This document shows positions 7,173 through 14,392 of a DNA stretch of 27,916 bases, piece by piece. Location of the stretch: the IMG/VR virus record IMGVR_UViG_3300013093_000209, positions 1-27,916 of that record, one strand, 5' to 3'. The DNA is from a virus. The position numbers were made by a program, and so were the translations under genes. The notes beneath the pieces are model-generated. The model was not told the DNA's origin. It ran no database searches and saw only the letters and a list, made by a program, of their open reading frames with translations. Every line of letters starts with the position of its first letter. Position 1 is the stretch's first letter.

Positions 7173-7231
7173 TTTTACACAAATAAACAGCTGTTAAACG
7201 GCTTTAAGTTGGGATTTTGGGCAATAAAAAA

Positions 7232-7255
7232 CCCCGAATAAATTAATAGACGGGG
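7232..7255 (-). terminator. Terminator between convergent genes
   Basis: CCCCG/CGGGG stem lying between the convergent genes ending at 7172 and 7272. On the minus strand it is followed by a long T run, a strong terminator for the protease operon. Rightward the tail is weaker. Confidence 0.65.
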
Positions 7256-7271
7256 TGGTTTGTATTATTTT

Positions 7272-7712
7272 TTAAAATGAAAGAGTATAAAAACCTGTTT
7301 CACCATTATAAATAAATACACAGCTTTCTAAAATATCTCTACCTAGTAACCCATCTATGCCTTGATGAACAAAATTTGATTCAATAACAGGGATATTGTG
7401 GAAATGCCTATTAATATGCGGATGAGGTATGGATAAACATACATCATATTGGCTGCATTGGTGGTTTGAACCGGAATTTGTGGATGGAGTATGGATAGTT
7501 GTAAATCCACTAGGAACTATATTTAAGCTATTGATAACCCAAGGATCAATGCAAGTACATGAAGCGCCTGTATCAATTAACAATTTACAGGTTACAGGTG
7601 GTAAAACAGGCATTCCCAATGATAATAATAGGTCTCGCCTTGGTATTGAAATTCCAATACTTATTTCTATTATTGGGCCACCAAAAGTGATTTGAGAATT
7701 TACGCTAGGCAT
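7272..7712 (-). CDS. Retropepsin-like aspartic protease
   Basis: A 146-residue protein with the two hallmarks of single-domain retroviral-type aspartic proteases: LLIDTGAS near residues 45-51 (catalytic Asp47 in D-T-G) and the hydrophobic-hydrophobic-Gly motif in DGLLGRDIL near residues 120-128. Such enzymes work as dimers, each chain giving one Asp. No signal peptide or membrane segment is visible. It overlaps the upstream 81-residue gene by 13 bases and forms a two-gene operon with it. Substrate unknown; processing of a phage or host protein is possible. Confidence 0.8.
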   Translation of the reverse strand: MPSVNSQITFGGPIIEISIGISIPRRDLLLSLGMPVLPPVTCKLLIDTGASCTCIDPWVINSLNIVPSGFTTIHTPSTNSGSNHQCSQYDVCLSIPHPHINRHFHNIPVIESNFVHQGIDGLLGRDILESCVFIYNGETGFYTLSF

Positions 7713-7945
7713 GAAGTATTTAGATCTCTACTAAAATAAGACACATTTTCATCAGATAATATTTTTTTAACTAAAAATCTTTTATCTATGCCGCATTTTT
7801 CATAACCGATTTTTAAAGCATCCTCATAAGCTACATAAACACCAAGTAGATCGTTTCCATTTATTACGGCAAATTTACCTTCATCTGAAAGTAATGTCCT
7901 GAATAATCTGTTATAGGTAGCTATTTCTTTTTCTAAATCATTCAT
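7700..7945 (-). CDS. Small protein paired with retropepsin-like protease
   Basis: An 81-residue protein. The central segment GKFAVINGNDLLGVYVAYEDALKIGYEKCG (about residues 23-52, shown here only as its overall beta-turn-helix pattern) and then FLVKKI resemble small proteins often found beside retropepsin-like genes in bacteria. CGGAG precedes the ATG. Overlap with the protease gene implies a joint function, perhaps as partner or substrate. A perfect inverted repeat GTCAC-TTG-GTGAC (7969-7981) upstream is a possible operator. Confidence 0.65.
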   Translation of the reverse strand: MNDLEKEIATYNRLFRTLLSDEGKFAVINGNDLLGVYVAYEDALKIGYEKCGIDKRFLVKKILSDENVSYFSRDLNTSCLA

Positions 7946-8393
7946 GGTCGTGCTCCGAAGGGTTTATGGTCACTTGGTGACTCGTTTTTATTTTATTTTT
8001 ACAATAAAAAGTCCTAAATAATAGTTACCTAGGATGTATGTATAGTAAGTTTAATGGGTGTGTTTGTCCACAATATACCCGCTGAGACAGCATTACCTCT
8101 TAGTAATTCCCGCTTTGAGTGCGGTTATTTACCACAACTGAGACGACCAAAACACCTTTCCGAAAATATCAGGGTATTTGGCTTGATAAAAAAGCAAAAG
8201 GCCCTGCATAAACCAAGTTATACAGAGCCTTATTAAGACACTACACAGGATTGCAATCTCCTTTGTGTAGCGGCCACCTAAATGGACTTAAGCCCGATAC
8301 TTTTGCAGAGCGGGTAATGCAATTTACCTAATTAAAGATACTCTGTCAATGCTGTTAAACCAAGCCCATGTAAAATGCAGTGTTGTATTTTAA
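7946..8393. other. Intergenic region with hairpins
   Basis: About 450 bases without a supported gene. It contains the GTCAC-TTG-GTGAC inverted repeat (7969-7981), an A/T-rich promoter zone for the leftward protease operon, a CCGC/GCGG hairpin near 8109-8123, the leftward terminator at 8198-8231 and a CTACACA/TGTGTAG hairpin (8241-8270) whose loop holds GATTGCAATC. A rightward ORF at 8054-8236 has no ribosome site and was not accepted. Confidence 0.5.
8198..8231 (-). terminator. Terminator of the cI-mazF-like transcript
   Basis: A 14-bp stem with two G-T pairs (8198-8211 with 8218-8231) and a 6-nt loop. On the minus strand it is followed by TTTTGCTTTTTT. It would end leftward transcription coming from the repressor operon. 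Confidence 0.75.
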
Positions 8394-8885
8394 TTAAGTC
8401 AGAAACAAGCCATAACAAAACAGTGTCAATAGTAAAAAATAGGCAAAATTCCCTATAGCGTTCCCTGCTATGTTCCCATTTTCCCGATTAAAGAATCGGG
8501 AAAAATCAGGGCTTTTAATATGTTCAGCCGCAATTTTATCAATAATTCTCACATCATAGATCCTTTTACCTGATAAATCTTTTTCTTTAAATCGCAATGA
8601 AAGTCTATCAAATGAAACGGTATAAATCATGTCTGCTTTCACCCAATGAGATTTGGCACTATAAGGATCTGGCAATTCTGGATCTGTATGTAATTTATAG
8701 TGATATGGCATAATTTGACTTGGAGCTGTTGTGCTAAGTGGAACTACTGCGCATAGTTTACCGCGCTGTCTTAACCTAGGAGACACAACCACAACCGGCC
8801 TTCTTTTAACCATTTCTGGATCAATAAATCCTTTGAAATCACAAATTAAAATCGTTCCTTGTTCAGGATGATATGGAATGGACAT
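8394..8885 (-). CDS. MazF/PemK-like toxin family protein with hydrophobic tail
   Basis: A 163-residue protein. Residues 1-120 match the PemK/MazF fold: PEQGTILICDF start, RRPVVVVSP with the conserved RPVVVVS strand, then CAVVPLSTTAP. MazF-type proteins are usually mRNA-cleaving toxins. No cognate antitoxin gene is adjacent. It lies 41 bases after cI on the same strand with AAGGAT before its ATG, so it is probably expressed in the lysogen. The C-terminus ends in a strongly hydrophobic stretch (FAYFLLLTLFCYGLFLT), which is unusual for this family and could be a membrane anchor or the product of a frameshift. Confidence 0.75.
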   Translation of the reverse strand: MSIPYHPEQGTILICDFKGFIDPEMVKRRPVVVVSPRLRQRGKLCAVVPLSTTAPSQIMPYHYKLHTDPELPDPYSAKSHWVKADMIYTVSFDRLSLRFKEKDLSGKRIYDVRIIDKIAAEHIKSPDFSRFFNRENGNIAGNAIGNFAYFLLLTLFCYGLFLT

Positions 8886-8926
8886 TGATTATTTATCCTT
8901 AAACATCTTGCCCTATGTTAATCTTT

Positions 8927-9634
8927 TTACTCATTTTTAACCCAAAGTGCACTATTAACAATTGCGGCTACGGGATGAATTTTATCTACCTCTTCAAGTG
9001 GAATCGATATAGAAGGATGAGACTCATTGATTGATTGTAAATATATCTTGCCATCTCTGTTATATAAAAATGTTTTAGCCATTACAGCGCCACTTAAGGA
9101 TTTAAGCACAACATCATCGCCTGGTCGAACTTCTCTGTTTGGCTCGACAACAACAAATTCCCCATCTCTTATTCTGGGTTTCATTGAGTCCCCAACACAA
9201 CGCAAAGCATAAGCATTATGATCGCGTGAAGGGTATCTGATATGTCCATCGCCATATCCCACTGGATATTCGAGTTCATACCAATGACCGTTATCACCTA
9301 ATTGAGCTGTACCTACTACAGGGATTAAACTGAACTCTCCAAGTTTTAGTGTTTCATAAGCGTTTGTAGTTAGCTCTATTTTCTGTTGGGAAGGGGAAGA
9401 GGGTTCTATAGCAAGCTTGTTGCCTTTTCCAGTTGATAACCAATCAGGATTAACCTTTAAAGCTTTAGCGGCATTAATAAGATTGTTACCAGTCAATTCT
9501 TTTGTAAGCCCGCTTTCCCATTGGTGTACTGACGATTTACTAACGCCCACGGCTTTACCAAGCTCTACTTGATTTAAGCCTTGGGCTTTTCTTTCTGATT
9601 TTATTCTTTCTGCAAGTGTACTCATGGTGTTCAT
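8927..9634 (-). CDS. CI-like repressor (XRE HTH plus S24 peptidase)
   Basis: A 235-residue repressor when started at 9634. Residues about 6-65 are an XRE helix-turn-helix (LAERIKSERKAQGLNQVELG...). The C-terminal domain is LexA/S24-like with catalytic Ser150 in GDSMKP and Lys187 in VMAKTFL. Self-cleavage after RecA activation would lift repression. The usual Ala-Gly site is not obvious; GTAQLG near residue 110 is the likely linker region. A longer ORF reaching 9706 would run through the operator region and into cro and is rejected. Divergent from the cro-like gene, it controls the lysogeny switch. Confidence 0.92.
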   Translation of the reverse strand: MNTMSTLAERIKSERKAQGLNQVELGKAVGVSKSSVHQWESGLTKELTGNNLINAAKALKVNPDWLSTGKGNKLAIEPSSPSQQKIELTTNAYETLKLGEFSLIPVVGTAQLGDNGHWYELEYPVGYGDGHIRYPSRDHNAYALRCVGDSMKPRIRDGEFVVVEPNREVRPGDDVVLKSLSGAVMAKTFLYNRDGKIYLQSINESHPSISIPLEEVDKIHPVAAIVNSALWVKNE

Positions 9635-9694
9635 TTTACTTAACCTAGAGTTAAATGTACTTGATTCAATAGTAAAGTATGCTAAACTTTGCCC
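9635..9694. promoter_or_regulatory. cI/cro operator-promoter region
   Basis: A 60-bp divergent intergenic region with inverted repeats TTAAC-N5-GTTAA (9640-9654) and AAAGT-N7-ACTTT (9674-9690), candidate repressor sites. A rightward promoter may use TTGATT (9661-9666) and TAAACT (9683-9688) with a 16-bp spacer, which would start transcription at or near the cro ATG. The leftward promoter could not be fixed. Confidence 0.55.
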
Positions 9695-9880
9695 ATGAAG
9701 AAACAAGACGCTATTAAATTATTCGGTTCCACCTTAAGCGATTTGGGTAAAGCGTTGGGTGGAAAAACTAAATCAGCCATAAGCCAATGGCCTGAAGAGA
9801 TTACTAATGACCAAAAAAACATGGTTATTGGTGCCGCTATCAGGAAAGGTATTAAGGTTCCTGAGCATCTATTGCAATAA
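9695..9880 (+). CDS. Cro-like regulator
   Basis: A 61-residue protein starting MKKQDAIKLFGSTLSDLGKA. The helix-turn-helix (about residues 4-34, including GKTKSAISQWPEE) and its divergent position from cI fit the Cro/YdaS-like class. An in-frame TTG two codons upstream is less likely than the ATG. It would repress cI transcription and allow early gene expression. No Shine-Dalgarno is evident; a leaderless start is possible. Confidence 0.85.
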   Translation: MKKQDAIKLFGSTLSDLGKALGGKTKSAISQWPEEITNDQKNMVIGAAIRKGIKVPEHLLQ

Positions 9881-9892
9881 CTTTGAGTAACC

Positions 9893-10441
9893 ATGATGCG
9901 TAATTTTCATTGGAGCGACTGTGCTGTTTATAGAGAACCTGCTTACAGGAACGGGCCGTGTGATTGCGGCCTTGAGCTCATAGTTCAGCGTAAATATCTA
10001 TCATTGTGTCTGTTGGCTTTACGTAGAGAGGTCTTGGGCCGTCGAACACAAGTCCGGTCGGTTTTAATGCTGTTATTTTTGCCAAATCAAACAGTCGCCA
10101 ATTGGTACGGCCCGCACCGTAAATGGTGGATGGGCTTGTTTGGTAAGCGAATGAGAAAAAAAATGCAGCTTAACGAACAAGATGTACGCGTCATTAATCA
10201 AGCTATCTTGGCGATGCTGGCTAATAACAATTGCTTGATTACCGATCTTCCTGAGCAGGGTTTTCAAGCAGGTACGTCGTGGACGACAAATTTCACTCAA
10301 GAAATAAAATTGCTTCAGGGCCTGATTGTTAAGTATGGCTCTCATACGGTGACGGGCAATGAATATGCAAACAGCGATTCTGTTGTTGTTAGACCGGTTT
10401 GTAATGGTCTCGAATGTGAATATTGTAATAATCACCCTTAG
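9893..10441 (+). CDS. Uncharacterised Cys-containing phage protein
   Basis: A 182-residue ORF. The N-terminus (HWSDCAVY...GPCDCGLEL, residues 5-29) resembles a widespread short phage protein with conserved Cys. A basic middle follows (WYGPHRKWWMGLFGKRMRKK). The C-terminal part (from about residue 91) may be a separate domain or a second gene starting near 10130-10165. The last 53 bases overlap the KTSC gene on the opposite strand, so the C-terminus is uncertain. Function not recognised. Confidence 0.5.
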   Translation: MMRNFHWSDCAVYREPAYRNGPCDCGLELIVQRKYLSLCLLALRREVLGRRTQVRSVLMLLFLPNQTVANWYGPHRKWWMGLFGKRMRKKMQLNEQDVRVINQAILAMLANNNCLITDLPEQGFQAGTSWTTNFTQEIKLLQGLIVKYGSHTVTGNEYANSDSVVVRPVCNGLECEYCNNHP

Positions 10442-10595
10442 ATCTTGCCGCCATAAAGCCTGAGTAGATGGCTTCAGGTACACGGTAATACTCATAGATT
10501 TTTGGGTTATGAGTAAATTGAATAAATAGACGATTGTTATGTAGATCATAGCCAATCGCTTGAATGGCACTTGAAAGGACGCTTTGCATTTGCAC
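10389..10595 (-). CDS. KTSC-domain protein
   Basis: A 68-residue protein that is almost entirely a KTSC domain: SSAIQAIGYD, a beta hairpin ending in YEYYRVPEAIYSGFM, then SKGDYYNIHIRDHY. The C-terminal IRDHY element is the family signature. KTSC domains are found alone or fused to diverse proteins, and their function is poorly known. It lies opposite to the rightward early operon and its 3' end overlaps the end of the rightward ORF at 9893-10441. Start is at 10595 or two codons later. Confidence 0.8.
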   Translation of the reverse strand: MQMQSVLSSAIQAIGYDLHNNRLFIQFTHNPKIYEYYRVPEAIYSGFMAARSKGDYYNIHIRDHYKPV

Positions 10596-10674
10596 GGTTT
10601 TACCCTTTTGTTAGTTGATAGATTGGCGAATTTAGATTCTAGCATAAGGGTAATTTTAATTTCGTAATGGGTTA

Positions 10675-10866
10675 ATGGTTATGGTTGATAAAAACGATGC
10701 TTCAATAGTGGCTCACTTACCAAAAGATTATCAATTGGAGTTCGAGCGTTTAGCTGAACTTGAAGGCACTTGTAAGTCTGAATTATCTCGATTATTGATT
10801 ATTGAATATGTCGATAAAAAACGTGCTGATTTCAGGCGTATGAAAACAATTTTTGATAAGAATTAA
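10675..10866 (+). CDS. Small putative ribbon-helix-helix protein
   Basis: A 63-residue protein (or 61 if it starts at the second ATG, 10681). The pattern SIVAHLPKDYQLEFERLAEL followed by GTCKSELSRLLIIEYV matches a strand-helix-helix of Arc/CopG type, so DNA binding is likely. A basic tail follows. It stands at the head of the rightward early block and could regulate it. Confidence 0.6.
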   Translation: MVMVDKNDASIVAHLPKDYQLEFERLAELEGTCKSELSRLLIIEYVDKKRADFRRMKTIFDKN

Positions 10867-10892
10867 TACAGAACCAAAAGAACTATAGGAAT

Positions 10893-11114
10893 TTGGTTAC
10901 TTGTGCGGAATGTCGTCACTTTACCCGCGACAAAATAGGATGGGGTGATGGTATAGGCAGTTGCGGGCCGATGGAAACATGGCTAGATAAGTTTGAACGA
11001 CGTAGACCTAGACCAGATCTCTACGATAAGAATTTTAAAGCGCTGGGCGGCAAGGTCTGTTGGCCTGATGTCGAGCGCGTGTGTAGTAAGTATGAACCAG
11101 TTTTGCAAGGCTAG
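10893..11114 (+). CDS. Small Cys-rich phage protein
   Basis: A 73-residue protein starting at TTG with AGGA just upstream. Cys residues in CAECRHF, GSCGP, KVCW and ERVCSKY could bind zinc. The N-terminal VTCAECRHFTRDKIG-type motif is common in small phage proteins of nin-like regions. Function unknown. Confidence 0.65.
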   Translation: MVTCAECRHFTRDKIGWGDGIGSCGPMETWLDKFERRRPRPDLYDKNFKALGGKVCWPDVERVCSKYEPVLQG

Positions 11115-11189
11115 GGTAGCTCCCGAATATACGGCCCCTTACCGTACCGTCTTGCATCTTTATTTAAGGGTTATTGAAGGAGTAACAAC

Positions 11190-11366
11190 ATGGCAGATTT
11201 CGAAGTTGGAATGCGGTACGCAGTGCGCACTAATAATGAACTTGAACACATTACTATTTTTGATATGACAGCTGATCAAGAGTCGTTTCATTTATCAAGA
11301 TATGAATCTAAGTTACTTAGGAAATGGCTAAAACAGGCTGAAGACGCTTTAAGCGAAGAAGACTAA
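11190..11366 (+). CDS. 58-residue phage protein upstream of replication gene
   Basis: An excellent ribosome site (GAAGGAG) precedes the ATG. The product starts MADFEVGMRYAVRTNNELEH and ends in an acidic tail, KQAEDALSEED. The stop and the start of the replication gene overlap (TAATG), so the two are coupled. Family not recognised; it may be a regulator or a partner of the initiator. Confidence 0.7.
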   Translation: MADFEVGMRYAVRTNNELEHITIFDMTADQESFHLSRYESKLLRKWLKQAEDALSEED

Positions 11367-12274
11367 TGTCAGGCTGGATTTGTTTACATAGGGATATACA
11401 AAATCACTGGATTTGGGATTTTAAGCACGCTGATAAAACGATGGCATGGATAGATATGCTGATGTTAGCCAACCATGAAAAAAAGAAATTTTTACTTAAT
11501 GGTGTATTGGTGGAATGTGATCGAGGTGAATTGGCTTATTCGCAATTAACGCTTGCTGAAAGATGGCACTGGTCACGCAACAAGGTACGAGGTTTCATGG
11601 AGTTGTTAAAAAGTGACGGAATGATAGTACAACGGTCGAACACTGTAACAACTGTGATAACTATCTGTAATTATTCACAATATCAGGATTTACAAACAAT
11701 GCAAGGTACAGCGGATGGTACAACGGAAGGTACAACCAAGGTACAACGCACGGCCAGCGCAGGGCCAGCGCAAGGTACACAAACAACAATTAAACAATTA
11801 AACAATGAAAACAAAAAAGAGGTAATAACACTTGACGCTGACGCTCCACCTGCAACCGCCAGCGAAAAAAACTCAGAACCGAAGAAAGCAAAAAAGAACG
11901 AGTACAGCGAAGATTTTGAAAAAGCCTTTACCGCATATCCAAAACGGCAAGGTGATAACCCCAAGGAAAAAGCCTTTAGCGCGTGGAAGGCAAGATTAAG
12001 AGACGGATTTACGGTTGAAGAAATGACTTCAGGGGTTGAGAGGTATTTGGCTTTTTGCCAGCACGAAGCAAGCATAGGTACCCAGTATGTCAAACAGGCC
12101 GCTACATTTTTTGGGCCTGATAAAGCATTTTTAGAAATTTGGGCGATAAAACAAAAAAACCTGAGTACCACCGGACAAGTGAATAACTCAGGTTCATTTC
12201 AACAACATGGAAATTTTAACCCAAAAACCGCAAAAACGATAGCGGCGGGGTTGGAATGGCTAAACGAGGGCTAA
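11366..12274 (+). CDS. Phage replication initiator, winged-helix, O-like
   Basis: A 302-residue protein. Residues about 1-110 form a winged-helix domain (GWICLHRDIQNHWIW start, ELAYSQLTLAERWHWSRNKVRGFMELL). A low-complexity Gly-Thr and Gln/Asn-rich linker spans about 112-180, and a C-terminal domain (DFEKAFTAYPKRQGDNPKEKAFSAWKARL) is typical of phage replication proteins that contact the helicase or its loader. The linker DNA holds iteron-like repeats and an A/T-rich stretch, as in lambda O, where the origin lies inside the gene. It is coupled to the upstream 58-residue gene. Confidence 0.8.
   Translation: MSGWICLHRDIQNHWIWDFKHADKTMAWIDMLMLANHEKKKFLLNGVLVECDRGELAYSQLTLAERWHWSRNKVRGFMELLKSDGMIVQRSNTVTTVITICNYSQYQDLQTMQGTADGTTEGTTKVQRTASAGPAQGTQTTIKQLNNENKKEVITLDADAPPATASEKNSEPKKAKKNEYSEDFEKAFTAYPKRQGDNPKEKAFSAWKARLRDGFTVEEMTSGVERYLAFCQHEASIGTQYVKQAATFFGPDKAFLEIWAIKQKNLSTTGQVNNSGSFQQHGNFNPKTAKTIAAGLEWLNEG
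11705..11840 (+). repeat. Candidate replication origin: iterons plus A/T-rich tract
   Basis: GGTAC begins at 11705, 11717, 11729, 11740 and 11774, mostly within AAGGTACAAC-like units at 11-12 bp spacing. GGCCAGCGCA occurs twice, 11 bp apart (11752 and 11763). An A/T-rich stretch with CAATTAAA repeats follows (11779-11830). The layout inside the initiator gene parallels the lambda origin. The same repeats also encode a Gly-Thr-rich linker, so protein-level repetition is an alternative. Confidence 0.5.
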
Positions 12275-12277
12275 AAA

Positions 12278-13057
12278 GTGATTTTGAGCGATAAGAAAAA
12301 GTTTTTAGAGATTATGACTTCTTGTTCATCCGTTTACAGACAAGAAGCCGATAAATCGACTATGCGAGTTTTTTGGCAGTTGTTAGAGGCTTACCCAATT
12401 GAGGCTGTAGAAAAGGCATTTATTAACCACCTGAGAAGTAATAAATTCTTTCCAACGCCATCCGAAATTATTGCTAGCTTGGATGTTAAGTATAAACACC
12501 TTGGCTCTGACGAGGCGTGGGCAATGATGCCACGATCTGAGTTTGAAAGTGTCGTTTGGACAGAAGAAATGGCAGCTGCTTACGCAGTGGCTTTTGATTT
12601 GATTAACGAGGGTGACAGGATTGCGGCGCGTATGGCATTTAAGAACGCTTATGAGCGTTTATGCAATGAGGCATCTTTGATGCAAAAGCCTGTTGTCTGG
12701 ACAGTATGCAAAGGCTATGACAAATCCCTGATTGAGCCGGTATTGCAAAAAGCCGTGTTGCAAGGGCGTATTACGCAAGAAGTTGCTGATAAGCATTTAC
12801 CGGCTCCACAGGACGCGGGTGTTATTGCTGGATTGATATCAGGGAAAGTAACTGATATGCCTCACAACAACGAAAATCTACGATCAAGATGGAAGCAATT
12901 AAGTCAAGCCATGAAAGACGGCCAGAAAAGACTGGCTGAATCTAAGCAGCAAGAGATTTTAGATCGTGAAATTGAGCGAAAAAATAAAGAAATTCAAAAT
13001 AAACACATGATTGAAAAAGCTGAACAGTTGTTGATAGATGCAGAGATTGAAGCATGA
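12278..13057 (+). CDS. Putative replication accessory protein (P-like by position)
   Basis: A 259-residue protein starting at GTG with GAGGG upstream. Residues 1-65 are helical with the phage replication-protein pattern FWQLLEAYPIEAVEKAFINH and KFFPTPSEIIASL. The last 60 residues are a charged coiled coil. It follows the initiator by three bases and overlaps ninB by four. The lambda P position suggests a role in helicase loading, but no ATPase motif is seen and the assignment rests on context. Confidence 0.65.
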   Translation: MILSDKKKFLEIMTSCSSVYRQEADKSTMRVFWQLLEAYPIEAVEKAFINHLRSNKFFPTPSEIIASLDVKYKHLGSDEAWAMMPRSEFESVVWTEEMAAAYAVAFDLINEGDRIAARMAFKNAYERLCNEASLMQKPVVWTVCKGYDKSLIEPVLQKAVLQGRITQEVADKHLPAPQDAGVIAGLISGKVTDMPHNNENLRSRWKQLSQAMKDGQKRLAESKQQEILDREIERKNKEIQNKHMIEKAEQLLIDAEIEA

Positions 13058-13482
13058 AAGTTATTTTTAAAGTTTCAGACGAACGCACTAAATGGCACGC
13101 CAAAAGAGCGATAGAGGATATGCCATTAACCAGGCCTATGGTTGTCACTATACAACCAGAAACAAGAACCCTAGCTAATAACGCGGCGCAATGGCCTATT
13201 TTGAACGCTTTTGCTGAGCAATTACTTTGGCCTGTTAATGGCCAAATGGTAAAGCTAGACGCAGAAGAATGGAAAGATATCCTGACAGCTGCCTACAAAG
13301 AGGAAACCGTCAAGTTAGCCATGGGATTGTACGGCGGCGTTGTTATGTTAGGCAAAAGAACGCGCGAATTTAAACGTGTTGAATGGCCTGAATGGATGGC
13401 ATTTTTAGAATCAGTGGCCGCAGATCGAGGCGTAAAGATACCGTTATCTAAACGCCAATGTGAGGCTATGGGCTATGAGTGA
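13054..13482 (+). CDS. ninB: NinB-like recombination protein
   Basis: A 142-residue protein with the NinB pattern. It has a basic start, the signature RTLANNAAQWPILNAFAEQ at about residues 38-56, WKDILTAAYKEE, and a basic C-terminal region with WPEWMAFLE. NinB (lambda Orf) loads recombination proteins onto single-stranded DNA during RecBCD-independent phage recombination. The ATGA overlap with the upstream gene implies coupling. Confidence 0.88.
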   Translation: MKVIFKVSDERTKWHAKRAIEDMPLTRPMVVTIQPETRTLANNAAQWPILNAFAEQLLWPVNGQMVKLDAEEWKDILTAAYKEETVKLAMGLYGGVVMLGKRTREFKRVEWPEWMAFLESVAADRGVKIPLSKRQCEAMGYE

Positions 13483-13503
13483 TGCTGTGCGTCTAGCCCA
13501 TTA

Positions 13504-13776
13504 TTACGCTGGAGAATGTCCCTTGAGCCAGTCTTTGAGTGCATCGTTCATGCGAGTTTGCCAACCTTTGCCAGAAGCGCGGAAGGCTTCTAAAACATCA
13601 GTATCAAAACGCACGGTAATGGATTTTTTAGTAGCTGCTTTTTGTTTGCCTCGTCCTCGTAATACGGCCTGCATATCTTCAGGTAATGCTGAAAACGATA
13701 TGGCATTTTTAAGATCGATTGTCGTTAATTCGCGAACTTCGCCGTTAGCATCAGTTAGTGGTAAGGGGTTTGTCAT
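13504..13776 (-). CDS. brnA: BrnA-like antitoxin
   Basis: A 90-residue protein starting MTNPLPLTDANGEVRELT at 13776; longer starts would run through brnT. The C-terminal ribbon-helix-helix (KKSITVRFDTDVLEAFRA, then a second helix GWQTRMNDALKDWL) fits BrnA, which binds its own promoter and neutralises BrnT. It overlaps brnT by 26 bases in the usual toxin-first order. The pair lies antisense within the rightward nin-like block. Confidence 0.88.
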   Translation of the reverse strand: MTNPLPLTDANGEVRELTTIDLKNAISFSALPEDMQAVLRGRGKQKAATKKSITVRFDTDVLEAFRASGKGWQTRMNDALKDWLKGHSPA

Positions 13777-14029
13777 GTTTTTTAGCCTCTCTGGAGTTAG
13801 CTTTGCGAAAACTGATGACTCGTATACCGTCAGTAATAAACACAAAACACAAGATATGCAAACGACCATCAAGATAACCGATACCGATATGGCGGATTTC
13901 TCCGTAATCAAAACGGTCATCAATCAGGAAGACTGCGGTTTCAAAATTAAAGTTGACCGCACGCTCAAAACTAAGATTTCGTTCTTGGATGTTCTTTTCG
14001 TTTTTCGCGTGGTCATATTCGATTTTCAT
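13751..14029 (-). CDS. brnT: BrnT-like ribonuclease toxin
   Basis: A 92-residue protein with the BrnT fold. It starts IEYDHAKNEKNIQERNLSFE (the family's D-x-x-K-x-x-x-N pattern), then LDGRLHILCFVF and the basic RVISFRKANSREAKKH near the C-terminus. BrnT is a RelE-like mRNA-cleaving toxin bound by BrnA. A minus-strand promoter with TTGCTA and GACAAT at 17 bp may lie just upstream. The pair probably stabilises the prophage or acts in phage defence. Confidence 0.9.
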   Translation of the reverse strand: MKIEYDHAKNEKNIQERNLSFERAVNFNFETAVFLIDDRFDYGEIRHIGIGYLDGRLHILCFVFITDGIRVISFRKANSREAKKHDKPLTTN

Positions 14030-14095
14030 GATCTTATTGTCGTTACAAAAAGAAATATTAGCAAGTTATTTGTAGTTACATTTTAAGAAGGGCTG

Positions 14096-14392
14096 ATGAG
14101 TAAGTTACGAAAAAGCGCACGCTATCAAAACTGCATGATCAGGATTCCTGGTGTCTGTAATTTCAACAGTGAAACAACGGTGCTGGCCCACCTAAACGGG
14201 GCAGGTATGGCGAGAAAAGAAGATGACTCAGAAGGCGCTTTCGCATGTTACGACTGTCACCAAGCAGTAGACGGTAAGCCTACCAAGAAACATGGGTTTT
14301 CTAGCGATGAAATTAAGCTCATGTTTTTTGAAGGTGTAAAACGGACGCGCGATTTTTGGCGGCACAACGGTTATATGCAGGTGTATAGATGA
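14096..14392 (+). CDS. YbcO-like (DUF1364) nuclease
   Basis: A 98-residue protein matching the YbcO/DUF1364 family: RKSARYQNCMIRIPGVCN, TTVLAHLNGAGMARK and FACYDCHQAVDG, with Cys and His placed for metal binding. YbcO-like proteins are HNH-related nucleases encoded next to rusA in many lambdoid phages, as here. Its stop overlaps the rusA start by four bases. The likely role is in phage recombination or branch processing. Confidence 0.87.
   Translation: MSKLRKSARYQNCMIRIPGVCNFNSETTVLAHLNGAGMARKEDDSEGAFACYDCHQAVDGKPTKKHGFSSDEIKLMFFEGVKRTRDFWRHNGYMQVYR

Noticed and set aside
8054-8236. 60-codon rightward ORF
   Set aside because: No ribosome site, covers the leftward terminator, no recognisable features.
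9635-9706. Longer CI N-terminus starting at 9706
   Set aside because: It would run through the operator region and overlap cro; the ATG at 9634 fits the HTH domain boundary.
10073-10645. 190-codon leftward ORF
   Set aside because: It overlaps the well-supported KTSC gene in another frame and the rightward ORF; composition looks like antisense noise.
11683-12171. 162-codon leftward ORF
   Set aside because: Shadow of the replication initiator gene, low-complexity Ser/Ala/Val product with no ribosome site.
13460-14086. 208-codon rightward ORF
   Set aside because: It is the complement of the BrnT/BrnA genes, which have clear family motifs; the ORF product has no recognisable features.
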